Shown here: positions 22,201 through 34,200 of the stretch, piece after piece | How positions within the stretch are numbered: the stretch's first letter is position 1 | Layout of the letters: the number at the start of each line of letters is the position of its first letter | Assembly (NCBI GenBank): GCA_009746045.1 | Contig: RPFO01000592.1 | Coordinates: forward strand, 23,807-87,806 | Reading direction: 5' to 3' | Source of the DNA: Mesostigma viride | Taxonomy: Eukaryota > Streptophyta > Mesostigmatophyceae > Mesostigmatales > Mesostigmataceae | Length of the DNA stretch: 64,000 bases | Notes under the pieces: generated by a model | The model's database searches: none | Told to the model about the DNA's origin: nothing | What the model saw: only the letters and a program-made list of their open reading frames with translations | Position numbers and translations under genes: made by a program

Positions 22201-25200
22201 TTAGATAGATTGTTGCCTTGGATTGTCGATTCCACTAGTCATCGGTTGACCTTTGTGGCACGAGTTTTGCGGGTGCGGGTGGGGGGGATGGCGTCTGCGT
22301 GGACGCATGCTCGCGTGCAGCGGACAAAGGAGCGCGCAGCCGGGCCACTTTCGCGTCGACATGGTCGAGCGCGGGCCGGAGGGCCAGCGCATCACCAAGG
22401 AGCTACCGCTGGGGAGCAAGGATTACATGGCGCTGGCTTTCCCGGTCATCCATTCCGAGGGCAACGGGGGCTGGTCGTACAGGTACGATGGGAATGGCAA
22501 GCGCAAGCAGGAGGTCAAGCTGCAGCAGGAGCTCAAGTGCCGGATGTTCTCCGAGTGGCGTCTCAAGTACAAGGGCGGGTTGGGGCAGGTGTTTCCGCTG
22601 CACGGCTGCTCCATGAAAGAGGACCAGACGATCACATTCTTGCGAGCAAAGCAGCGCGAGAAGAACCAGCTGCGGATCGCGTCGTGGGCGGAGCTGAGCG
22701 ACAACCTCCAGATATTGGACGACTTGAAGAAGATCGGGGTGTACAGCGAGAAGGACTGGAAAAAGTTCACCAAGGCGAACGTGAAGGACCTGCCGGAGGA
22801 GCTGCGTTCGGGGCTGACCATGGAGTTGCCGTCTGGCTCTGGGATGGCCAACCGCTTCGTGCTGCACAACATCCAGGACAACATCGCCGCCATCGCCGAG
22901 GCTGGCGGCCCGTCGGTCTTTGCCACGTTCACGTGCAACCCGATGTGGCCGGAGATCCAGGACAACCTGCCGCCGAGGACCGGCCTAGATGCAGGAAAAC
23001 CCCCTAACGTGTACCTGCACCCCGAGTTTGCCAACCGGGCGTTCCACATCCGGCTGGCCGCGTTCGTCAAGGCCATCCAGGACGGCGTGCTGGGTGCCAA
23101 GCCGTTGTACTTAATCTATGTGATTGAGTACCAGACGCGCGGGCTCCCGCACGCCCATGTCATCTTCCGCCTGCCTCAGCCCTTTCACCCCACCATCGCC
23201 AACGGGCGCATCGACGAGCTCGCGTGGGCGGAGCTGCCTCCCGAGGACATCGCCGGCGGGCGGCTGCGCGAGCTCGTCTTGCAGCACATGGTGCACAACC
23301 ACACCATGGGCGGCAAGTGCATGAAGGACCGGACTCGCGCTGTTCCCATGCCCCCGCGCAAGTCGCTGCGGGCGGCGGACGTCGCGGCGGCGCGCGACAC
23401 GTTCGACCTGGAGTCGGCGTCCTCATCCTCGGAAGACGAGCCGGCCAACCCGTGGCGGCCGAGGACCTACACTTGCGCCAAGCGCTTCCCCGAGTCGTTC
23501 GCCAAGCGCACGTTCGAGGATGTGCGGGGGTTCATACACCCGCGAAGGCGGCACACGTGCAAGCTCAACCAGTGGATTGTCCCTTATAATCCCTGGGCAA
23601 CGCTGAGGTTCGATGCCCACATCAACTTTGTGGTCACCTCGCACACGCACGTCGTCTTCTACCTCAACAAGTACATAAATAAGGGGCAGGAGTACGCGGA
23701 GATTAAGCTGGGCGAGTGCGACGAGGCCGCCGAGTACTTGCGGGGGCGGCGGGTGAGTGGCTCGCGTCGTTCATCTGGGTCCAAGTGCTTGTGATGGTGT
23801 GCTGAGAGGAGGGAATGATAAACCGGGAACGGTGCTAGTTGGTTTGATTTTTTTTTGCACTTTATGCTCTTGAGGAGATGTTCCAAAAGGTGTTCATAGT
23901 TATTTGGAGGCCACGGCTTTGTGTGCGTGTGGGTGCGCGTGTTGTGTGTCGGCAGATAAGCGGGACGCAGGCGGACTGGGTCTGCCGCGGGTTCCACGAG
24001 CGGGCGATGCGGCCCGGCTGCGAGATGCTGCCCATTCACCTGCCCGGGCAGCACAAGATCACGTACAAGGAGGGCTGCAAGTGGTCGCTGGAGAACGCAG
24101 TGGAGCAGAAACAGGACACGCCGCTGACAATGTACTTTGATCGGCCGGGGGACGAGGACGTGCCCGGGATGAACGCGCTCAAGTACTCTGAGTTCCACAA
24201 GAAGTATGTCATCCGCAAGTTCCTTGGCAACAAGAAGACCCACACCGAGACCGTGAGTGCGCTGTGTTCTTGCACGCCGCTGTCGCATTTTGTTGATTGC
24301 TTCTCGACTCGTTGTCTTGGTGTGCGTATTAGGTGGGTTTCTAACAGCCTTGGTGTTTTAACAACCTGGTTTTGCCGTTGTGCTCCGTGTGGTTTGTCGG
24401 CCGTGCAGCTGAAAAGGACGGCTCCCGCGCGCGCGCTGAGGGACGTGAACAATGAGGTGAGCCATCGTCGTTTCATCGCCGCCGTCGTTGTTTTCCTTTT
24501 TTTTGTGCGGTGCCAAAAACCTTTTTTTTTTGCCCCCCCGACACACGGATGGCAGCCCCCCCCCACACCCACGCACGCATGCCAGCCCCACCCCACATGC
24601 ACGCATGCATGCCAGGCACCCCCCACACCCACGCATGCATGCCAGCCCCTCCCACACCCACGCCCGCATGCCAGCTACCCCACAAACCCACGCATGCATG
24701 CCAGCGACCCCCCACATGCATGCATGCATGCCAGCCACCCCACGCACGCATGCCAGCCCATCACAAACCCACTTATGCATGCCAGCCATCCTCCACACCC
24801 ACGTACGCATGCCAGCCACCCCACACACCCACGCACGCATGGCAGCCACCCCATGAACCCACGCACGCGTGCCAGCCACCCCCTAACCCCACGCATGCAT
24901 GGCAGCCCCCCACCACACCCACGCATGCATGCCACCCCCCCCCACACCCACGCACGCATGCGAGCCCCCCCCCACACCCACACACGCATGCGAGCCCCCC
25001 CCCACACCCACGCACACATGACACTCCCCCCCCATGAAGTCATAGTGGGCACTACGGAGTCATGCGCTTGAGAGGGTGTACGTCGAGTTGTTTGTCCTAA
25101 CGTGTGGCGGTGGTTGTGGTCCCGTGACACTGCTGCTCGCAGGTCATCGTTTGCAAGGGCCACACGGCGCGATGGTGGCTCCTGCCGCGCACCCAGCGGG

Positions 25201-28200
25201 TGTTCACGCGAATGTACGACCCCGACCTGCGCAACCCCGAGCTCTTCTACTTGCGCGTGCTGCTGGAGAAGCGCGCGGCGCACTCGTTCGAGGACCTGTG
25301 CACCGTGGACGGCGATGTGCTCAGCAACGAGATGGCGTGCCGCCAGCTGGGCCTGCTCGAGGACAACGACGCCGCGGTGGAGTGCATGCGCATCGCCGCG
25401 CGCCGGTTCGAGACGCCGTACGCGATGCGGCGGCTGTTCGTCATCCTCGTTTTGCAAAGGCTCAGCACGATTCAGGCGCTGTGGCGGTTCAAGGAGGAGA
25501 TGATGAAGGACCACCTGTTCTTCTCGTACGAGGACGTCCACGGCGGGGTGGGTAAGAACGCCAAGCATCCCATCACGGTGGAGGACCGCGAGGCGGCGGT
25601 CGCGCGCACCCTCACCTACCTTGACAGGCGGCTGTCGGCCTACGGCTTCGACGTGTGGGAGCTGGAGCCGTCGCTGCGGAGGCGGCGCGAGAGGGGCGAG
25701 GATGTGTGCCGGCGCAAGCGCCAACACGACCCGGATGCCACACCGGAGGTCCCGGCGCCCGACCTGACCCGGTTCTCGTTCGAGCAACGTCAGGCTTACC
25801 AAACCCTGGTCAATGCGATCGAGGGCGCGGGCCCCCATCGTCGGCTGTTTGTGGATGGCCCCGCGGGAACGGGCAAGACCATGGTCATCAACGCGGCGAT
25901 GCAGCAAGCCACGCGCGACGGATTCAAGGTGGTGCCCATGGCGTTCACGGGCGTCGCGTCGCTGCAGATGTGGGGCGGAACCACGTCGCACCATGCGTGC
26001 GGCTTCCCGCTCGTGCTGGACCTCGAGTACGGGTGCCCCGTGACGCGCGGCTCTGCCAGGGGGCGCGCGCTGGTGGAGGCGCACGCGCTGGTCGTGGACG
26101 AGGTCGGCATGATGAATGTGGAGCTGATCCAGCTCTTGCATGAGCTACTCGTGAACCTGACCTTTGTGCAGGAACCGTTTGGCGGCAAGGTGCTCATTTT
26201 CGCGGGCGACTTCCGCCAGGTGGCACCCGTCGTCAAGGGCGCGAGCGAGTTGGCCACCTCTGACGCCAGCGTGGTACGATGTCCGCAGTGGGTGGGCGTG
26301 CACCGGCTGCCGCTCGAGTTCAACTACCGCGCGCGCGAGGACCCGGAGTATGCGCGGTTCGTCGCCAACGTCGGCATGGACAATGTCGCCTACGAGGCGG
26401 TCCTGGATAACCGTACTCACAAGGAGGTCCCGATGATCCCCCTCGCCATGGTCAAGCCGGTCAACGACTTGGACGAGCTGATCGCGCACACGTTCCCCGA
26501 CGTGAACAGCCCGAACGCGTGCATGGGCTCCTCGATCGTCGCGCCGACGAACGCCGCGTGCGACGAAATCAACGAGGCCGTGCTGGCCAAGTTGAACAAC
26601 GAGGAGCGCACCGCTTTCAGCAACGACAGCGTGGCCAAGTCGGGGGAGAAGGCGTCCATCAAGACTCTGAACAGCGCGCGCCAGGTTGGCGTGCCTGACC
26701 ACGAGTTCAAGTGGAAGGTGGGCGCTGTCGCCATGATAACCCGCAATCTGTCCCACAAGGACGGATTGCAGAACGGGACGCGGGTGGCGCTGGTGGACGA
26801 GCAGAACGGCGTGTTCATCGTGAGCACGCCGGACGGCGAGCTCCACCCGCTGTCGCGCATCGCCTTCACCATCGAAGGCGACAAGTTCAAGATACTACGA
26901 ATGGCGTATCCGTTGAAGGTGCGTGCGCTTGGGGGTGTGTGCCCTGCATTCCTATCTGATTATGGTTTGTTAAATTCAGGCGGGCGCTGTAACGGCAAGC
27001 ATGGAAAGCCATGCACTATATATAATGCATGCGGGAGTAATACGACACAAGGACCTAATTGCATGCCAGCCACCCCACGAACCCAGGCACGCATGCCAGC
27101 CCCCCGCTAAACCCATGCATGCATGGCACTCCCCCCCCACACCCACGAATGCATGGCAGCCCGCCCCGCCCCACATGCATGCATGGCAGCTCCCCCCCAC
27201 GCCCACGGACGCATGCCAGCCCCCACCACCACGCACGCATGCCAGCCCCTCCCACACCCACACACGGATGCCTGCCCCCCCCCCAAACCCACGCACGCAT
27301 GCCAGCCCTCCCATAAATCCACACACGCACACCAGCCCCCCCCCACATGCACGCACGCGTGCCAGCCACCCCCTAGCCCCACGCATGCATGGCAACCCCC
27401 CACCTACCAACGCACGTATGCCAGCCCCCCCACAAACTCACGCATGCATGCCAGCCACCCCCCACATGCACGCAGGCATGCCAGCCACCCCACAAACCCA
27501 CCCACGCATGCCAGCCACCCCCACACCCACTCATGCATTCCAGCCACCCTACAAACCCACTTCTGCATGCCAGCCACCACCCACACCCATACACGCATGC
27601 CAGCCACCACCCACACCCACACACGCATGCCAGCCCTCCCATAAATCCACACACGCATGCCAGCCCCCCCCACACGCACGCATGCATGCCAGCCACCCCA
27701 CACACCCACGCACGCATGGTAGCCACCCCACGAACCCATGCACGCGTGCCAGGCACCCCCTAACCCCACGCATGCATGGCAACCCCCACCTACCCACACA
27801 CGTATGCCAGCCCCCCCACAAACTCATGCATGCATGCCAGCCACCCCCCACATGCACGCATGCATGCCAGCCACCCCACAAACCCACCCACGCATGCCAG
27901 CCACCCCCACATGCACGCATGCATTCCAGCCACCCCACAAACCCACACACGCATGCCAGCCACCCCACGAACCCAAGCACGCATGCCAGCCCCCCACTAA
28001 ACCCACACATGCATGGCACTCCCCCTTCACACCCACGAATGCATGGCAGCCCACCCCGCCCCACATGCATGCATGGCAGCTCCCCCCCACACCCACGCAC
28101 GCATGCCAGCCACCCCCACACCCACGCACGCATGCCAGCCCTCCCACAAACCCACTTATGCATGTCAGCCACCCCCCACACCCACGTACGAATGCCAGCC

Positions 28201-31200
28201 ACCCCACACACCCACGCACGCATGCCAGCGCCCCCCTAAACCCACACATGCATGGCAGCTCCCCACCGCACCCACGAATGCATGGCAGCCCCCCCCCACC
28301 AGCCACCCCCCTAAACCCACGCATGCATGCCAGCCCCCCTTCACACTCAGGCACGCATGCCATCCCGGCCCGCCCCACATGCATGCATAGCAGCTCCCCC
28401 CCACGCCCACGCATTTATGCCAGCCACCCCACAAATCCACGTATGCATGCCAGCCACCCCACAAACCAACCCACGCATACCAGCCACCGCCACACCCACG
28501 CACGCATGCCAGCCCTCCCATAAATCCACACACACACGCATGCCAGCCACGCTACAAACCCACTTCTGCATGCTAGCCACCACCCACACCCACGCATGCA
28601 TGCCAGCCACCCCACGAACCCAAGCACGCATGCCAGCGCCCCCTAAACCCACACATGCATGGCAGCTCCCCACCACACCCACAAATGCATGCCAGCCCCC
28701 CTTCACACCATTCCCATACACAAATAATGTGCACACACACTCATCACCATTACCATGAACTCGCCAATGAGCAGCTGATAGTTCATCGATAGGAACGATG
28801 GAGCCATTTCAAGATCTTGGCTGAACACTCCATTTCCCGCCTCCGTCGCCTGCTTTGTTTCGTGCGTTGTTCGGTGTGCGTGCAGCTCGCCTACGCGGTA
28901 ACCATCAACAAGTGCCAGGGGCAGACGTTGGAACGCGTCGGCTTGTGGCTGCTGCGCGACGTGTTCGCGCACGGGCAGCTGTACACGGCGCTCACGCGCG
29001 TGGGCGCCAAGGAGCGCATCCGGGGGCTCTTTGCCTACGAGTTCGACGGCGTCGGCTACAGCAGGAACGTCGTCAACTGGACAATCCTGCGGGGCGCGGG
29101 CATCGACCTGCGGGACCGGGTGGAGGACCCCGTCAAGGCGCGCATTCGCAACCGCGACCGCGTGCGGCGCCGGACGCAAGCTTCGGACGACTGGGAGCTG
29201 TTGGACCCGATGGACGGAGACCCTTTGGACAACAGCTATGACAACCCCAACGACGAGCAGGTGTGGGAGCTCGGGGACGACGAGGAGAACTCGTACGCGG
29301 ATCGGCACTGGGGCGAAGACGAGATGGAGAGGCGGTGGAGGCAGGTGGTGGACCAGCCTTTGTGGGCGGACTACGTGCTGGGGAGCGACGACGACGACCC
29401 GTATCGCGACATCGTGCGGGTGGACGGCTTGTCGTCCGACGACGATGACCGCGACGCCGCGATTCGCATGTACGATGGCGACGACGATGTGGACTACGAC
29501 GGCTTGCCATATATCGGCGACTCTGACGCTACGGTGTGTGACGTCGCTTCATGTTGCGCTGTGGACCGATCTTGGTTTCGACGTCGGGTCCGTATTCTGT
29601 GTTGACACGCCTATGCACGTGCGTGGGCATGTGTGTGTGCGTTCGCTGTCATGCTCATGACGTGCACGTGTTGGCACATGTCCACGCGGTTCGCTGTTGA
29701 TGCGCAGGACATGGACGAGGATGCTATCCCGACGTACGACGCCGACTATGACTCGGCATCGTGTGGGGACGACCGCTCGTCGGGCCAGGTACGCGTTCAT
29801 GGCTCGGTTCCCGTTCGCGCGTGGTTGGCGGGATGGCGGCTGTGTCCGATGGCTCGTGTTCTGACGAGTGGTCGCGTGTTGTGTCCCCCTCGGTCGCAGG
29901 ATGACTACGGCGACGATGATAGGCTGATCGACCCGCACGCCGCCGCCGACGACTTTCCCTATTTCTACAGCGTAAGTCCCCGCTTTTTTTATCGTGTGCG
30001 TTAGTCCTTCCGTCGTTAGTTGGGAACGTGTTTGTACCCTTTTTTTTTGGCGAGCCATCCGATGTTAACCAGCAGGTCTAGGGGTCGATCTTCGATTGTT
30101 CCGCTGACTTTGCTTGCTCGGCTGTTGCGTGATGATGATATCGCAGGACGGGGATAGGTCATCCGAATCCTACATCGACGAGTTTGGGAACCACGGGTGC
30201 GAGAAGGCCAAGGGCTTTGTGAGGTCGGGCCCCGACTTTGGGCAAGCGACGTTTGACTACAACGTGGCTCAGGAATTCACCAAGGAAGATCTGGTTGCGG
30301 AGGCGGTGAGTGCTCGCCCTTTGCAAAGGTGCGACGGGTTGCATTGCGAACCGATGCCGTTGTGCCCTGCAGGCCGTTTAATTCGATCGCTCATCCCTAG
30401 TTGTTGCTTTGCTCGTGGCGTTTGCTCCCTCTTCCGCAGCGCGAGGCGGTGTTTTCTTCAGATGAGGTCATCGAGGGGGATGACGAGGGAGACAACGAGG
30501 GTGGTGTGGAAGGCGGGAGCGACAAGGCTGCGGGCGCGGGGGATGGTGATGCGTCTCCTCGCGACGCGAGAGACCTCGGCAGAGTGGGTGAGGGACGTGG
30601 GGTGGAGGGGGGAAGTGCCACATCGGTCGACGCTGGCGGAATCGATGCGGCGGACGGTGATAGGAGCGTGGCAGGGGCTGCGGGTGTCGCTGAACCGGGT
30701 GAGACTGTCCCGTTGCAGGGGGAAATGGGTGTGTCGCACGAGCAGGGTGCTGCGGTGGATGGAGCCCGGGATGTGACGTCAACGGTCGATGATGGCGTGG
30801 ACGCGCACGAGCCGGCCGTGGCTGCTGCGACGAATGAACCAAGACATACGGACGTGGACTGTGCGGCGACCTGCGCGCGCGAGGGGACGGCGGCGGGTAA
30901 TGTACCGGAACTCGATGGTATCCTTGCGCAGGTGCGCGGGGTGCTCGCCGCGTCACGAGCCCTGCTGGTGCGACTGCGGCATGTCGCGGTCGGCGCGTCG
31001 ACCCGCCACGATCCCGTGGAGACGCTGTACGCCAAGCTGTGCGCGTCCCGCGCGCGCGGCGAACTCGGCGGGCAAGACCGCCTGCGCTTCGAGGGGGGGA
31101 GGGACGGTCTGGCCGGATTCGGGCCGACCGCGCTTGCGTACGCCGAGTTCGCGGTGGTGCTGCTCCTTTGGTCTCGCGTTCACGTCGGTGCGTCGCTGCC

Positions 31201-34200
31201 GATCGTGAGCGACGAGTGTGAGCAGCTGCGCGCCGTGTTGGAACGGGACGGCGACGTCGCGGATGTGGTTCGACGGCTGTTTGCGCACGCGAACTCGTGC
31301 GCGTTGGTGGAGCGCGCGCCGTGCTGCGGCTATGAGGAGTGCCTGGCTACCGCGTCCGAGAGCGAGCTGGACTTGGTCGACCTCGGCGTCGGCCAGGGGA
31401 TGCTGGCTGAACAAATGGCGGCGCTGCTGAGGCGCGGACCGGCGCCAGGGGCGTGCGTGGGTTGCCGTGAGGCCGTCCCTCACTGTGTTCGCTACTCGCG
31501 CGTCGGTCTCCCGGCGAGTGTCGTGTTCCACGTGCGGGGCGGGGCGGACGTGCGCGAGTGCGGGGGAGGGCATCTGCCCGCGCGCTTCGATGCCAAAGTC
31601 CTCGACGTGACGCGTGGAGAAGAGGTCGCCGCGGTCGCGCGTCTGCGCGGCTTTGTCGAGGCCAGGGGTGTTAACCGACTCGTTTTCTGCCGCGCCGTCG
31701 ACGCCGAGTCCGGTCAGTTCCAAGTCCTCGACGCGATCACGGGCGACGTCTCGCTCGAGACGCTGCGGCTGGATGCTTTGGAGCGCCCCGTGCTGGCGTG
31801 CGTCTATGACGTCAAGGCGCCTGCGGACACGGGGTCGACGTGTGAACACGAGGCGCCTGCGGCGGTCAGCCCTCCCCGTGCGTCAGCTGAAGGGACGCGA
31901 CGGAAGAGTGCCACGAAGTGGCGCCCACTGCGTGCGGAGCGGCGCGAGCGCCTGCCCGACCCTGCGGCTGGTCATTGCTCGGCGCACGGGTGCGGCGCTT
32001 GCGCTCAGTTTGACGCGCTCATGGCGTCGCACGGCCACATCAGGCTGCGCGCCGACCGCACGCGCACGTTTTCGTGGTACGAGAACAGCTGCCACCTGGA
32101 CGCGGTCCTCGAGTTCGTGTGGCAGGTGCTGCTGCTGCTGCAGACGCCGGCGAGGTCGGGTTTGCAATTCTTGATGTGCCGCGTGCCGGGCGAACCGCAC
32201 GATTGGCGCTGCGATCTCGGGTTAGCGCTGCTGCGCTGCGTGCTGGCGGCCGCGGAAGGGCAAGGCCGAGAAATGGACGCGCGGCGCGACGCGGTGCTGC
32301 GCGTGCTCGACAAGCACTTGCCCGCGCGAGTGGCCGCGGACCCGGACGACGCGTTCGACAACATGCGCACGCTCATGGAGCACGTGGCGGCGGGCGGCCC
32401 GCGGTGCAGCGAGCGCTCGTGCCAGCCTCAGGTCAGGTCGGACGGCGGCCCGCTCGAGCTGCCGCTCTTGGTCATCGACTGTGATGAACGATGGGACATT
32501 GCGACACGCCTCGCGTCGGTGTGCCGACAGCACGCGCCTGACGTTCCCGTGCCGTGCGCTTTGTGCCACCAAAGGGAGTGCGTCTCGGGGCGGCACTGTG
32601 ACGAGGTGCCGCGCGTGCTGCTCTTCGGTCGCTTGAACCAGCTGCCGCAGAGCGCGTATCGCGGGGCCGGCCTGCCGGAGACGATGGAGCTGACTCTCTC
32701 GATCGGGCCGACGCGGCGGCAGGTTCGCGTCACCGCCCGGCTGTTCGCCGTGGTCGAGCTAATGGGCGGCCATTGCGTGCTGCTGCGGCGTCCGCAGGCG
32801 GGCGGGAGGTGGGAGGTGGTGGACGGCATTGCCAACGTGGAGGGTGTGTCCCACCGCGACCGCGTCGACATGGCGCGGCTCGCGAGGGTCACGGACGCGT
32901 GTTGTTATGTTGTGGAACAGTGTGCCGCCGAGCGAAATGTCGGCGAGCTGCATGGCGACGATGGGCATGAGGCGCACGCGAGCGCGCAGGCGGCTGCGTG
33001 CCCGCCGGATGCCGAGTCTGCCGTCGTGCGCGAGTGCTTTGAGAACTTTATGCAGCTTCAGGACGCGTGCGAGGGGCTCGCGCTGCTACCTCGAGCAGAT
33101 GTGGCATCCAGGGGACCGTTGTCGGCCCCGTTCGAGCTGTTGTACACGCAGCTGTGCGAATGGCAGGCGCAGAGCGGCGCGCGGGACTTGCGTTGTCTTA
33201 CGTTCGAGACGGTCGGGCAGGTGGGCGGAGTGGGCGACGCGGGCGCGCGGGTCGCGTTGGCGCTGCTGACGGCCGTGTGGCAGCGCGCGCAGGGCTCGCA
33301 GCGGGACGTGGACGCGGCAACGACGATCTGGAGCGTTCGGTGGCGAGGCTCGAGCGGCGGGGCGGACAAGAGCCGCTGCAGTTTCACTTGGGACTGATGT
33401 TGTCCCATTTGGAGACCCCGGGGTTGGTGGAGCGTGGCCCTTGGTGCTGCAAGTGCGACGAGGAGGTCGGCGCGATCGCCGAAAATCCGGTTCCCTTGGT
33501 CGAGGTGTCGTGCTTGGGCCGGGCACGCTCGCCTACTTCCTGGCGAGGGAGATGAAGAAGGCCACCATTTATTGCAAGTGCTCGGCCTGCGGTTTTCGCA
33601 TGTCCACGATGTTCCGAGAGCTGCGCGGCGGCTTGCCCGCGTTTGTTGTGTTCTACGTCAATAAGCGTGAGACGGTGAGGGAGGGGTGCGAGGTCGCCTC
33701 GGACCGCTTCGCAGCCCAGGTGGCGGTGGACGATGGCTCGGTCGTCGATGTGGACATGCGGCTGCGCGGCTTTATCGAGCGCTCTCCTGGCGGCGCGACG
33801 ACGTTCTGGCGCCGCGGGGATGAGGCGAACGACGTTTGGTGGGGGCACGACGGTGCGAGGCGGACGCGGCACAAGTGTGAGCAGGGATCGGCGGGCGAGC
33901 CGGGTGGGGAGATGGCGTGCGTGTACGAGGTGGCGCCCGCCGCTGAGGACCACTGTGACGCGGTCGCAGGTGAACCCTCGTCCGTGGGAGCCGAGCAGGG
34001 GGCCGTGCCGGGAGTGCCGGTCGACGCCAGTGGGTCGCACAAGCGCGTCCCGGTCCTTGCTGAGGTACGAGGGGGGACCGTGCCGGGAGGGGAGGCATGT
34101 CCCATCGATTTGTCGGACGGTTTCGGCGACGACGGGGCGGGCCCTGCAGCCGTTCGCGCGCAGGAGGCGGACACCCCCTTTGTGCGGCAGGCCTCGTTGG

